DNA from: Legionella erythra
GTDB taxonomy: Bacteria > Pseudomonadota > Gammaproteobacteria > Legionellales > Legionellaceae
NCBI RefSeq assembly: GCF_001467615.1
Contig: NZ_LNYA01000024.1
Span: forward strand, 334,883-368,416
Reading direction: 5' to 3'
DNA length: 33,534 nucleotides
Shown here: positions 9,202-17,625 of the stretch, one piece after another
How positions within the stretch are numbered: the stretch's first letter is position 1
Layout: the number at the start of each line of letters is the position of its first letter
Notes under the pieces: model-generated
Told to the model about the DNA's origin: nothing
What the model saw: only the letters and a program-made list of their open reading frames with translations
Databases searched by the model: none
Made by a program: the position numbers and the translations under genes

Positions 9202-9849
9202 CTAGGGTACCATGGCATTGGACTCTATGGCGTAATCCTGGTTATAACATGGGCGCATCGCCTTGGGTGTTTTTTCCTTGCAATAGATGCGATTTAAGTT
9301 GCGGCTATCGTTTTTCTCACCATCCAGGCTTACCTGATACGCGGGCATCTCATAAATATGCAACGTACAACTGAAGCCTGTACCCAAGCCTTTCCGGCGT
9401 TTCAGTTGATGGACAAACGTATCTTTTAACGTATCGCGATTGGTATGAAAGCGGTAGCGATCGCTGCGGGCTGTGAGTTTAGCCTTTTCTTCATCGCCAG
9501 GTTCATAATATTTTTCAGACACGGCATCACTAAGAACCGTCACCGTACCCTGATAAAGGTGATCATGAATGCTGGTTTTCTGACGGGGAGCCAGAACAAA
9601 AAGCCAGATTGAGAAAGGATTTTCGCTATCAGGGTTATCGTAGAGCATATAGCGGCCGATGCCTTGCCCCGTTAACACATCGGCATTAGCCGGCGTATAA
9701 ATTGAATAGTCTATTACCAGTTCCCCCTGCAGCAATAACACGGGTATTAATTCAGAAACCGTCGTGTAGGTTACTGATTCCAGTGTATTGATGGCGTTTT
9801 TGAGTACCTCACCATTTAATTGATGGATCCTGTCCATTTCAGATTTCAT
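9202..9849 (-). CDS. Cysteine dioxygenase-like cupin protein
   Basis: A 215-aa single-domain cupin resembling the cysteine dioxygenase family, which uses a mononuclear iron held by three histidines to oxidise thiols. Likely ligands are visible: HDH at 95-97 (SIHDHLYQGTVTVLSD) and H164 in CTLHIYEMP, matching the SLHxYsP strand of the family. The Tyr of the Cys-Tyr crosslink region is not obvious, so the substrate may be another thiol or a related metabolite. AAGGAG lies 5 nt before the ATG at 9849. A TATAAT on the minus strand at 9899-9904 would give a leader of about 43 nt. The gene is monocistronic and convergent with recG. Confidence 0.75.
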   Translation of the reverse strand: MKSEMDRIHQLNGEVLKNAINTLESVTYTTVSELIPVLLLQGELVIDYSIYTPANADVLTGQGIGRYMLYDNPDSENPFSIWLFVLAPRQKTSIHDHLYQGTVTVLSDAVSEKYYEPGDEEKAKLTARSDRYRFHTNRDTLKDTFVHQLKRRKGLGTGFSCTLHIYEMPAYQVSLDGEKNDSRNLNRIYCKEKTPKAMRPCYNQDYAIESNAMVP

Positions 9850-10017
9850 GTCTCTCCTTATTTGACTGGGTAAATTTTTTTAATCTTTGAGCCATAAAAT
9901 TATACATCAATCACTATGCTCGTAAAAATAGTTAAAAAAACAGGAGTCAAGACTGTTTTTTCATTTTTTCTTTGTTTAAGATAGCTGATGCTATACCCCC
10001 ACCCAATGCAAATGCTC

Positions 10018-10026
10018 TGTGGATAA
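10018..10026 (-). promoter_or_regulatory. DnaA box 1
   Basis: TGTGGATAA is a perfect match to the reverse complement of the 9-mer DnaA box TTATCCACA. It lies 109 bp before the paired boxes at 10136-10158 and has the same orientation as the second of that pair. Confidence 0.6.
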
Positions 10027-10135
10027 CTCTACTGCCTTTCTTTATGTCGCTTTTGTTTGTTCGTTGACTATTCATGCAATGATGCAGATTGGGCAAGGCT
10101 TATGGCAGCTTTTTACCGTCAAACCCTTTTTCTTT

Positions 10136-10158
10136 TTATCCACAAAATCTGTGGATAA
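10136..10158. promoter_or_regulatory. Head-to-head pair of perfect DnaA boxes
   Basis: TTATCCACA (10136-10144) and its exact reverse complement TGTGGATAA (10150-10158) are separated by 5 bp, giving a 23-bp interrupted palindrome. Both 9-mers match the high-affinity DnaA consensus. The related TGTGTATAG follows at 10162-10170. The pair lies about 100 bp upstream of the CDF transporter start. It could be a DnaA-responsive promoter element or a DnaA-titrating or reactivating site; no replication genes are nearby. Confidence 0.6.
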
Positions 10159-10259
10159 TCCTGTGTATAGGGTGTCGAAGACCTTGATAATTAAATGAGT
10201 TAACCGCATGCTTAGGATATTATCAATCCGCTTGTCCGTTCCCAGTAAAAGGATGAATC

Positions 10260-11402
10260 ATGCTCAACTATGATCGGTACTGGCAGGCTAAACGCGTCAC
10301 CCTAATCGGTGCATTGGTTAATGCCCTGCTTGGGGTCATCAAACTGATTGGCGGGGCGATTTTTCATTCGCATGCCCTGGTTGCCGACGGGATTCACTCC
10401 TTGTCCGATTTAATCACTGATATCATGGTGCTTTTTGCTTCCAAATACGGAAGCCTTGGCGCCGATACCACCCACCCTTACGGCCATCAGCGCATCGAGA
10501 CGGCAGCCACCTTATTGTTAGCCCTGCTGCTGGTTCTCGCCGGAGCCGGCATTGCCTGGGACGCCGTCAATGAACTGATGCATCCTGATAACGCCATCCC
10601 GGGCAGTATTGCCTTGTTCATAGCCCTGTTTTCAATCCTGGCGAATGAATTGCTTTTCCACTATACCCGTCATATCGGCGAATTAATTGAATCACCGTTG
10701 ATTATCGCCAATGCCTGGCATCATCGTTCCGATGCCGCGTCTTCAGTGGTGGTCACGCTCGGTCTGCTCGGTAGCCTGTGGGGATGGACTTACCTTGATG
10801 CGGTAGCCGCAATTATCGTCGGTTTTATGATCATTAAAATGGGCATTGCCTATGGCTTAAACAGCGTCAAAGAACTGGTTGACACGGCGGTCGATGCGGA
10901 CATGCTGGCTAAAATTGAAAAAAATATTCAGCAGGTGCATGGGGTAAAAAAAATTCATCAGCTTCGCAGCCGCCTGATGGGCGGCGACATATTCATTGAC
11001 GTGCATGTGCTGGTTGATCCATTTATATCAGTATCTGAAGGCCACTACATTGCTCAACACGTGCATCATGCTTTAATGAAACAATTGCCTCGCGTGAAGG
11101 ATGTTACTGTACACATTGACCCGGAAGACGATGAAATCTCTTGCCCCTCCGTCCACTTGCGTAATCGCTGGCAATTAGAAAGAGAGCTGCTTAAACCCTG
11201 GCAAATGGCTTATCCGGACATTAAAGAATGGAGGCTTCATTATTTGGATGGACGCCTGATTATTGACTTGATGATGGATAACACAGCTGCCGAGCAACCC
11301 GCGCTTTCAGACACCCTGCGAACGGCATTGGTAAGCCATCCTGAAATAAAAGAAATCAGAGTATTACTCTATCATGAGGTAATTGCTTATGAATCGACCT
11401 GA
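10260..11402 (+). CDS. Cation diffusion facilitator (CDF) metal exporter
   Basis: Inner-membrane divalent-metal/proton antiporter of the CDF family (380 aa). It has six predicted membrane helices in the first 210 residues and a cytosolic ferredoxin-like C-terminal domain. Metal-site residues are visible: ADGIHSLSD (D43, H46xxxD50) in TM2 and HHRSDAASS (H154xxxD158) in TM5, plus the conserved loop HPYGHQRIE. The protein is about 80 residues longer than E. coli FieF because of an extra C-terminal segment after the metal-binding domain (roughly residues 290-380). Zn, Fe or Mn could be the substrate. AAAAGGA lies 6 nt before the start. First gene of an operon: its last 14 bp overlap the next gene. 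Confidence 0.9.
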   Translation: MLNYDRYWQAKRVTLIGALVNALLGVIKLIGGAIFHSHALVADGIHSLSDLITDIMVLFASKYGSLGADTTHPYGHQRIETAATLLLALLLVLAGAGIAWDAVNELMHPDNAIPGSIALFIALFSILANELLFHYTRHIGELIESPLIIANAWHHRSDAASSVVVTLGLLGSLWGWTYLDAVAAIIVGFMIIKMGIAYGLNSVKELVDTAVDADMLAKIEKNIQQVHGVKKIHQLRSRLMGGDIFIDVHVLVDPFISVSEGHYIAQHVHHALMKQLPRVKDVTVHIDPEDDEISCPSVHLRNRWQLERELLKPWQMAYPDIKEWRLHYLDGRLIIDLMMDNTAAEQPALSDTLRTALVSHPEIKEIRVLLYHEVIAYEST

Positions 11403-12342
11403 AATCGTCATTCTTGACGCCAAACCGTTAATGAATGATGGATTAAATTTTGATCGCCTGCTTCCCCTCGGTAATCTGACCGTGTATGACAAAACAGCCG
11501 ATCATGACATCATTGAACGCGCACGGCATGCAACGATTATCATCACCAATAAAGTCAAATTGAATGACTGGCATTTCGAACGCCTGCCTCATCTGCGTTA
11601 TATCGGTGAAACAGCCACCGGCGTCGACAATATCGAGGTGGCCGCTGCTAAAAAACGCGGCATTGTGGTTACCAATGTACCCGATTACAGCACCGACAGT
11701 GTCGCCCAGCATGTCATGGCCCTACTGCTTGCCTGCACTAACCACGTGGAAATCCACGCTCAATCGGTAGCTGGCGGGGCATGGCAACAGCAGCCATATT
11801 TTGCTTATTGGCTGCGACCTGTCACGGAATTAGCCGGTATGACGCTTGGAACGCTGGGATTTGGCAAAGTTGCACAACGTTTAGCGCAAATGGCGCGGGC
11901 TTTCGGCATGCGGGTCATAGCCCACAAACCCACCCCTTTTGACGACAGCGCGGTCAACTGGGTCAGTTTTGACGCATTACTTCAGGAAAGCGATGTATTA
12001 AGCCTGCATTGCCCTTTAACTCCCGCGACGCGGCACATCATCAATCAGGACACGCTCGTTAAGATGAAACCAGGCAGTATTCTCATCAATACCGGCCGTG
12101 GCGGTCTGGTGGATGAGCCGGCCTTAGCCTTTGCCCTGCAAGAGAATCACCTCGCTGCCGCCTGCCTTGATGTACTCAATCAGGAGCCGCCCCAGGCCGA
12201 TAATCCCCTGACCAGGCTTCCCAACTGCATGATTACACCTCATATAGCCTGGGCAAGCCTTGCTGCAAGAAAACGCTTGCTAAATACGGTCTGTGAAAAT
12301 ATTATTCATTTCCTTAATCAAAAACCCATCAATGCGGTTTAA
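11389..12342 (+). CDS. D-isomer-specific 2-hydroxyacid dehydrogenase (glycerate dehydrogenase/hydroxypyruvate reductase type)
   Basis: NAD(P)-dependent oxidoreductase of the D-2-hydroxyacid dehydrogenase family (317 aa, normal length). The Rossmann nucleotide fold shows TLGFGKVAQRLA (GxGxxA form). The three catalytic residues are present: Arg in NTGRGGLVDE, Glu in DVLNQEPP and His in TPHIAWAS. Reduction of hydroxypyruvate or glyoxylate is the likely reaction for proteins with this layout, but the substrate is not decided by motifs. Start choice: a TTG at 11383 is in frame, but GAGGT at 11376-11380 sits 8 nt before the ATG at 11389, inside the end of the CDF gene. The overlap implies translational coupling with the transporter. 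Confidence 0.9.
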   Translation: MNRPEIVILDAKPLMNDGLNFDRLLPLGNLTVYDKTADHDIIERARHATIIITNKVKLNDWHFERLPHLRYIGETATGVDNIEVAAAKKRGIVVTNVPDYSTDSVAQHVMALLLACTNHVEIHAQSVAGGAWQQQPYFAYWLRPVTELAGMTLGTLGFGKVAQRLAQMARAFGMRVIAHKPTPFDDSAVNWVSFDALLQESDVLSLHCPLTPATRHIINQDTLVKMKPGSILINTGRGGLVDEPALAFALQENHLAAACLDVLNQEPPQADNPLTRLPNCMITPHIAWASLAARKRLLNTVCENIIHFLNQKPINAV

Positions 12343-12366
12343 GCCCAGTAGAGGAATGGTATTACA

Positions 12367-13122
12367 ATGGATGCAGGCACTACGTTAAAACTGCTCTTTG
12401 CTCTGATAATCTTTGTGGTTATTCTTCTGGCCGGCTGGCTTCCTTTCAAACGAAAAAGCAAGGACGATCACATTGATTTTCCCATCGGCGAAACCTTAGC
12501 CACCGGGATTTTCCTGGGGGCGGCATTAATGCACATGCTGCCGGAAGCGAATTCATTGTTTCAGGCCATGGGATATCATTATCCCTTTGCCTACATCATT
12601 GCCGGCCTTGTATTCCTGTTTTTTCTCTGGTTTGAACATCTGGGGAAAGAATTGTATCAACACCATCACAGCAATCATCCGGCGTTTGCGATTTTAGCCT
12701 GGGCCATGTTATCCATTCACTCACTCATGCTGGGTGCTGCTTTAGGATTGAATCACAACAATTCGTTCGTGATTATGCTGTTTTTGGCCATTATAACCCA
12801 TAAATGGGCCGAGAGTTTCGCCATTGCCGTGCAATTGAATAAAAGCTCGTTGACGTTTAACAAAAGCCTGTTATTTTTTCTAAGCTTCAGTTTAATGACG
12901 CCGGTAGGGATTTTCTTTGGCTGGTATTTCGGTCATGGGGTTGAGACCAACTCGCTGATTGATCCCATCCTGATTGCCGCCTCGGCAGGTACGTTTCTTT
13001 ATCTGGGTACCCTGCATGGCCTTGAAAAATGCGTCATGGTGGAGCGATGCTGCAATTTAGGTGATTTCAGCTTCGTGATTATTGGATTTTTACTCATGGC
13101 GTCGGTGGCTGCCTATGTCTGA
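12367..13122 (+). CDS. ZIP family divalent metal transporter
   Basis: Inner-membrane metal uptake protein of the ZIP family (251 aa, about 7-8 helices). The two metal-binding helices are recognisable: AMLSIHSLMLGAALGLN (HSxxxGxxLG, TM4) and THKWAESFAIAV (HKxxE, TM5). A His-rich loop YQHHHSNH lies between TM3 and TM4, as in many ZIPs. AGGAATGG precedes the ATG. It starts 24 bp after the dehydrogenase and overlaps the maf gene by 8 bp, so it belongs to the same operon as the CDF exporter although the two transport metals in opposite directions. Confidence 0.88.
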   Translation: MDAGTTLKLLFALIIFVVILLAGWLPFKRKSKDDHIDFPIGETLATGIFLGAALMHMLPEANSLFQAMGYHYPFAYIIAGLVFLFFLWFEHLGKELYQHHHSNHPAFAILAWAMLSIHSLMLGAALGLNHNNSFVIMLFLAIITHKWAESFAIAVQLNKSSLTFNKSLLFFLSFSLMTPVGIFFGWYFGHGVETNSLIDPILIAASAGTFLYLGTLHGLEKCVMVERCCNLGDFSFVIIGFLLMASVAAYV

Positions 13123-13717
13123 ATTGCTCACGCAACAACCTTTGATCCTGGCGTCGTCTTCTATGCCTCGGCAGCAATTGCTGCTGTCATTGGGATTACA
13201 ATTTACCACCATCCCCTCGCATTGCAACGAAGCACAACTCAAACAGATGGCTTCCCCAACAACCCACACCGAACTGGCAGCGACGCTTGCAGCCAGCAAG
13301 GCCCTGATTGTCAGCGAGGATAATCCCGAGCATTTTGTCATTGCCGCCGATCAGCTTTGCGTCCTCGGAAATACCCTGTTTGACAAACCGGAGCATCATG
13401 ACGGTGCTGTCTCGCAATTGCGCAAATTAAGGGGTAAAACGCATCAACAAATCGCTGCCTGCTGCATTGCCAAAGAAGGTGAAATTCTCTGGGCGACCCA
13501 GGATGTTGCTTTTTTAACCATGCGAAACCTAAGCGATCGAGCCATTGAAGCCTATCTGCTGACCGATAAACCTTATCAAAGCTGCGGGGCTTATCATTAC
13601 GAAGGCCGGGGTAAATGGTTATTCAGTGAGGTCAAGGGCAGCGACAGTACTATTCTGGGTTTACCTGTACAACCCTTGATTAACGCTCTGCTGCAGCACC
13701 GCATCGTCACGTTTTAG
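13115..13717 (+). CDS. Maf family nucleoside triphosphate pyrophosphatase, YceF-like
   Basis: Maf proteins hydrolyse non-canonical or modified NTPs to NMP and pyrophosphate. The 200-aa product has the N-terminal signature LILASSSMPRQQLLLSLGL, the acidic motif AADQLCVL and the C-terminal GSDSTILGLPV. The xDQ.CVL motif is closer to the YceF subgroup (7-methyl-GTP pyrophosphatase) than to the YhdE subgroup (dTTP/UTP). An earlier in-frame start at 13082 would lie deep inside the ZIP gene; ATG 13115 overlaps the ZIP stop by 8 bp, a usual coupling arrangement. Last clear member of the CDF-dehydrogenase-ZIP operon. Confidence 0.88.
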   Translation: MSELLTQQPLILASSSMPRQQLLLSLGLQFTTIPSHCNEAQLKQMASPTTHTELAATLAASKALIVSEDNPEHFVIAADQLCVLGNTLFDKPEHHDGAVSQLRKLRGKTHQQIAACCIAKEGEILWATQDVAFLTMRNLSDRAIEAYLLTDKPYQSCGAYHYEGRGKWLFSEVKGSDSTILGLPVQPLINALLQHRIVTF

Positions 13718-13790
13718 ACCAATCTAATCGGTACACTTCTTGCAGGGTCAAGCTATACTTTTACAAACATGGACGTTTGGGAGCCGCTCA

Positions 13791-15005
13791 ATGGTGCAAA
13801 AGCCTAGTAAAAAAAATCACTCACCCCATCATAAAAGTGCCCTTTGCCTGATTAACCAACCTGAAAAAACCACAGGCAGCAAGCAAACCTATGAACGCAT
13901 TGCCTGCGTTTTCCAAGGCGGCGGCGCCTTAGGCGCTTATCAGGTCGGTGCTTTCAAGGCCATTCATGAGCGGGGTTACAACCCCAATTTCCTAGCCGGT
14001 GTATCCATTGGTGCGATCAACAGCGCCATCATTGCCGGGAATGCCAGAGAGCAACAGGTGGATAAACTAATGGAATTTTGGGAAACCATCGTGCCTAAAT
14101 TATGGTTTGACGGGCTGGTTAATTTTCAGGACGTGGAATACATCCACCACATGTACAATCAAATGGGGGCCTGGCATTCTGTTTTTAACGGACTGGAAGG
14201 TTTTTTTACACCCCGTTTATTCCCCCCGCACATCTTGTCCAAAGACACGCCGGACTACCTCAGTTATTACGATACGACGCCTTTGCAAACCACCCTGGAA
14301 AAAGTCATTGATTTTGATCGCATTAATGATAAAAAAGTGACCCTCTGTCTTGGTGCGGTCAATATTACCTCCGGCGAAATGGAATTTTTCAATAACCAGA
14401 AGATGGACATCACCCCCGCACATGTCATGGCGAGCGGCGCCCTGCCGCCAGGGTTTCCCGCCATTAAAATTGGCGAGGATTATTTTTGGGACGGCGGTAT
14501 CTATGCCAATACCCCGCTGGTGACTGTTCTCGATGCCCTGCCCGAACAGGATACCCTCTGTTTTGTCGTGGATTGTTTCAGTCTCAAGGGGCGTCTGCCG
14601 CAAACCATGGATCAACTGGAAGAACGGCAAAAAGATATCCGCTACGCCAGTCACTCACGCCGCCTGACCAACGTATACACCAGCCGGCAGAATTTACAGG
14701 CGGCGATTGAATACCTGGGCCGTAAACTGCCTGAATCCGTTAAACAGGATCCTGAAGTGCAGAAAATTTTAAACCTGGGGCATAGCAAACGATTCAGTGT
14801 TGTTCATATTATATACAGCGGCACCCCTTATTCACATTCATTTAAAGATTATAATTTTTCACGGGCAGCCATCGATTTTCGTTTAAGGACGGGGTATCAC
14901 AACGCCATCGACGTGCTGAATAATCCAGAATGGGAGAATAAATCGAACAAAACCTTAGCCTGTTCGATTTATGGGGTTACACCGGATTATTTCGATCAGC
15001 ATTGA
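13791..15005 (+). CDS. Patatin-like phospholipase
   Basis: A 404-aa patatin-domain acyl hydrolase that would cleave acyl chains from phospholipids. The oxyanion hole GGGALG is at 43-48, the nucleophile Ser72 is in GVSIGA, and the partner Asp234 is in DGG, so the Ser-Asp dyad is complete. The C-terminal 150 residues form an extra domain seen in bacterial patatins (probably DUF3734-like). There is no signal peptide; the first 30 residues are basic and His-rich. Legionella carries many patatin paralogues, some of them injected effectors; whether this one is exported is unknown. GGGAG about 7 nt before ATG 13791 sets the start, in preference to a TTG at 13740. It is 73 bp after maf and may be expressed separately. 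Confidence 0.9.
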   Translation: MVQKPSKKNHSPHHKSALCLINQPEKTTGSKQTYERIACVFQGGGALGAYQVGAFKAIHERGYNPNFLAGVSIGAINSAIIAGNAREQQVDKLMEFWETIVPKLWFDGLVNFQDVEYIHHMYNQMGAWHSVFNGLEGFFTPRLFPPHILSKDTPDYLSYYDTTPLQTTLEKVIDFDRINDKKVTLCLGAVNITSGEMEFFNNQKMDITPAHVMASGALPPGFPAIKIGEDYFWDGGIYANTPLVTVLDALPEQDTLCFVVDCFSLKGRLPQTMDQLEERQKDIRYASHSRRLTNVYTSRQNLQAAIEYLGRKLPESVKQDPEVQKILNLGHSKRFSVVHIIYSGTPYSHSFKDYNFSRAAIDFRLRTGYHNAIDVLNNPEWENKSNKTLACSIYGVTPDYFDQH

Positions 15006-15023
15006 TTCAGGCAAGTCCATGGG

Positions 15024-16373
15024 CTACAGCTGCGCCAGGACTTCCTGAAGATGCTTCACGGCAATGACGTCCATTGGCAGGGCTTGTTTTGGCGCGTTGG
15101 CAAACGGGATGATGGCGCGCTTAAATCCATGCTTGGCGGCTTCACGCAAACGTTCCTGGCCGCTTTGCACCGGCCGTATCTCACCCGCTAACCCGACTTC
15201 GCCAAAGACAATGGTTTCGCGATCGACTGGCCGGTTGCGTAGACTCGAAACCACGGCCGACAACAGGGCCAGATCACTACCGGTTTCAGTTACCTTGACG
15301 CCGCCAACCACATTGATAAAGACATCCTGATCAAAGGTCGCCACGCCGCCATGACGATGCAGTACCGCCAGCAAAATGGCCAGGCGATTGTGCTCAAGAC
15401 CAGCCGTGATACGCTTGGCCTGTTGGCCATGGGCCTCATCCACCAGTGCCTGAACTTCAACCAGCATGGGACGCGACCCTTCCCAGGTCACCATGACCGC
15501 ACTGCCCGGGGTTGTTTCCGGTTGCCGCGATAAAAAAATAGCCGAGGGATTGGCCACTTCTTTTAACCCGCGATCGGTCATGGCAAAAATACCAAGCTCG
15601 TTGACCGCGCCAAAACGGTTTTTAATAGCGCGTATAACGCGGAAACGGCTATCGCTCTGTCCTTCAAAATAAAGAACCGTATCGACCATATGCTCCAATA
15701 CCCGGGGTCCCGCTAATGCGCCTTCTTTGGTGACATGCCCGACTAAAAACACAGCGGTATTGGTCATTTTGGCAAAGCGTACCAATTGCGCGGCCGATTC
15801 ACGAACCTGACTCACACCACCCGGTGCAGAACTGATAGCATCAGTAAAAATAGTCTGCACAGAATCCACCACCAGAATGCGGGGTATTTCCTTTTTGGCG
15901 TGGTCAATGATGGTTTCAACCTGCGTTTCGGCCAAAAGGCGTAAACCGGCCAGAGGCAATTGCAGACGCCGTGCCCGCATGGCAACCTGCTGCAGGGATT
16001 CCTCACCCGTGACATAAAGCACCTTGTGCTCTTGCGACAAATTAGCCAGCGTCTGGATAAGCAGGGTGGATTTGCCAATGCCCGGATCGCCGCCGATTAG
16101 TACCACCGACCCATCCACCAATCCCCCGCCCAATACCCGATTCAATTCCGATAAACCACAATCCATGCGGATTTCGGTATGCAGAACCACCTCGTCCACG
16201 GCCGTGACAGCCGAACGCTGATTGGCATAATGACCCAGCCTGCCGGTACGCGCACCGGACGAGAGGCTTTCTTCCGTCACTCCATTCCAGACACCGCACT
16301 GGGCGCATTGCCCAGCCCATTGTGAGAACACCGCCCCACAGTGATTGCATACAAATCGGGTTTTTGTTTTCAT
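15024..16373 (-). CDS. radA: DNA repair protein RadA
   Basis: RadA (Sms) is a RecA-like hexameric helicase that promotes branch migration during recombination and repair. The 449-aa protein has the N-terminal C4 zinc finger (C9, C12, C23, C26), the RecA-like ATPase with Walker A GGDPGIGKST, the RadA-specific KNRFGAVNELG motif, and the Lon-protease-like C-terminal domain (about residues 290-449). An upstream in-frame ATG at 16421 would add 16 residues; MKTKTRFVCNHCG at 16373 matches the family start. It is convergent with the patatin gene (18 bp apart) and divergent from the FAD oxidoreductase. Confidence 0.95.
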   Translation of the reverse strand: MKTKTRFVCNHCGAVFSQWAGQCAQCGVWNGVTEESLSSGARTGRLGHYANQRSAVTAVDEVVLHTEIRMDCGLSELNRVLGGGLVDGSVVLIGGDPGIGKSTLLIQTLANLSQEHKVLYVTGEESLQQVAMRARRLQLPLAGLRLLAETQVETIIDHAKKEIPRILVVDSVQTIFTDAISSAPGGVSQVRESAAQLVRFAKMTNTAVFLVGHVTKEGALAGPRVLEHMVDTVLYFEGQSDSRFRVIRAIKNRFGAVNELGIFAMTDRGLKEVANPSAIFLSRQPETTPGSAVMVTWEGSRPMLVEVQALVDEAHGQQAKRITAGLEHNRLAILLAVLHRHGGVATFDQDVFINVVGGVKVTETGSDLALLSAVVSSLRNRPVDRETIVFGEVGLAGEIRPVQSGQERLREAAKHGFKRAIIPFANAPKQALPMDVIAVKHLQEVLAQL

Positions 16374-16462
16374 GGCGTGAAAAAACCTAAAAGGTGGTAA
16401 ATTTTTTGTATTCTTTCTCAAGTGGTGTAAATTAGCAAATCAGGTCATCGGAAAAAGTAACC

Positions 16463-17506
16463 ATGAGCAAGACAAGTTTTGAATGGGCTGTCGTTGGCGC
16501 CGGACCTGCCGGCATTGCTGCTGTAGGTAAATTGCTAGACCATGGCATAAAGCCGGCGAGTATTTTATGGTTAGACCCCCGGTTTAGTGTGGGCGATCTT
16601 GGGCAGTTGTGGTCCAATGTGTCCAGCAATACCAGCGTCAAACGGTTTATCGATTTCTTAAAGGATGCCGCCTCTTTCCGTTACAATGACGCCCCTGACT
16701 TTCGCTTGAATCAGTTGCCTCCAGAGTCGACCTGTACCTTAAATTGCATTGTTGAACCCCTGCAATGGATTAGCGATCACCTGCGCCGCGATGTGCATGC
16801 TGTGCAGGCTACCATCCATACCATGGCCCTGACCCAGCGAACCTGGTTTCTAAAAAGCGACAGCGAATCGTTTAAAGCAAAAAATGTGATTCTCGCCACC
16901 GGCGCTGTGCCGTCAAGCCTCAATCATGCCGGCGTCGCTGTCATGCCCTTTGAGATCGCCATCGATAAACAAAAACTCGCCGCCGTGGTCAACAAGAATC
17001 ATGTTTACGGCGTCTTTGGCTCCTCTCATTCCGCCATCATTGTCGTGCGCCACCTGGTGGAACTTAAGGTACGAAAAATCATTAATTTTTATCGCTCCCC
17101 CTGCCGCTATGCCGTGGAAATGGGTGACTGGATCCTTTTCGATAATACGGGACTCAAAGGTGAAACAGCAGCCTGGGCCCGGGAGCACATTGATGGCACA
17201 CTGCCTGCCAATCTGGTGCGCTACAATACCAGCGAACCCAACATTGCCCGCTACCTGCCCGAATGCGATCAGGTGGTTTATGCCGTTGGATTCTCACGGC
17301 GAAAAAATTTAGTCATTGGCGATTATGAGCAGGCACCCTACAACCCCCATGTTGGTATTATTGGCCCTGGCCTGTTTGGGTTAGGTATCGCCTTCCCTGA
17401 GCACAAGGCTGATCCTTACGGCAGTGTCGAATCACAGGTTGGATTATGGAAATTCATGGTGTATTTAAACAAGGTGCTGCCCGCCTGGTTTAAATACCCG
17501 GCTTAA
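16463..17506 (+). CDS. FAD-dependent oxidoreductase
   Basis: A 347-aa flavoprotein of the pyridine nucleotide-disulphide oxidoreductase/flavin monooxygenase type. The N-terminal FAD-binding motif is VVGAGPAGIAAV. A second glycine-rich motif in the middle (VYGVFGSSHSAII) is the likely NAD(P)H site, preceded by the ATG motif (LATGAVPSS) that links the two domains. No CxxC redox-active disulphide is visible, so a disulphide reductase is unlikely; a monooxygenase or related reductase is more plausible. Substrate unknown. It starts 89 bp from the divergent radA start, with only a weak ribosome site (GGAAAAAG), and has no operon partner. Confidence 0.8.
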   Translation: MSKTSFEWAVVGAGPAGIAAVGKLLDHGIKPASILWLDPRFSVGDLGQLWSNVSSNTSVKRFIDFLKDAASFRYNDAPDFRLNQLPPESTCTLNCIVEPLQWISDHLRRDVHAVQATIHTMALTQRTWFLKSDSESFKAKNVILATGAVPSSLNHAGVAVMPFEIAIDKQKLAAVVNKNHVYGVFGSSHSAIIVVRHLVELKVRKIINFYRSPCRYAVEMGDWILFDNTGLKGETAAWAREHIDGTLPANLVRYNTSEPNIARYLPECDQVVYAVGFSRRKNLVIGDYEQAPYNPHVGIIGPGLFGLGIAFPEHKADPYGSVESQVGLWKFMVYLNKVLPAWFKYPA

Positions 17507-17571
17507 AACGCTGCCTGTGCTGTTGTGCTGTTGTGATGTGGACTTGCCGCCGCGATTTCCAAGCCAACCCG

Positions 17572-17599
17572 TTGAAACTTTAAGCTAACAAGCTATACT
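17572..17599 (+). promoter_or_regulatory. Sigma-70 promoter of xseB-ispA
   Basis: TTGAAA (17572-17577), a 16-bp spacer and TATACT (17594-17599) make a good sigma-70 promoter. Transcription would begin around 17606, giving a very short leader to the ATG at 17626, which still includes AAAGG at 17614-17618. Confidence 0.65.
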
Positions 17600-17625
17600 C
17601 CTTCTTTTGCCCCAAAGGTTTGCTC

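Larger units (their letters stand above)
9850..10259. other. 410-bp divergent intergenic region, no gene seen
   Basis: This region separates the minus-strand cupin gene from the plus-strand CDF operon. It contains a minus-strand -10 (TATAAT, 9899-9904), an A/T-rich hairpin (AAAAAACAG 9935-9943 with CTGTTTTTT 9953-9961), T-rich tracts to about 9980, three perfect DnaA boxes (10018-10158), and an inverted repeat TTGATAAT (10184-10191) / ATTATCAA (10219-10226) just before the CDF ribosome site. No open frame of useful size was found. Confidence 0.6.

Noticed and set aside
10184-10226. Fur box upstream of the CDF gene
   Set aside because: TTGATAAT/ATTATCAA is an inverted repeat, but the 27-bp spacing does not fit the contiguous 19-bp Fur consensus.
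9850-10259. DnaA-box region as the chromosomal origin
   Set aside because: No dnaA, dnaN, gyrB, rpmH or parAB genes flank it, and only three boxes are perfect; kept as a DnaA-linked site instead.
14217-14654. 145-codon minus-strand open frame inside the patatin gene
   Set aside because: Shadow of the patatin coding frame; no ribosome site or family features.
16463-17506. Thioredoxin or glutathione reductase
   Set aside because: The two nucleotide-binding motifs are present but no CxxC or CxxxxC redox disulphide is seen.
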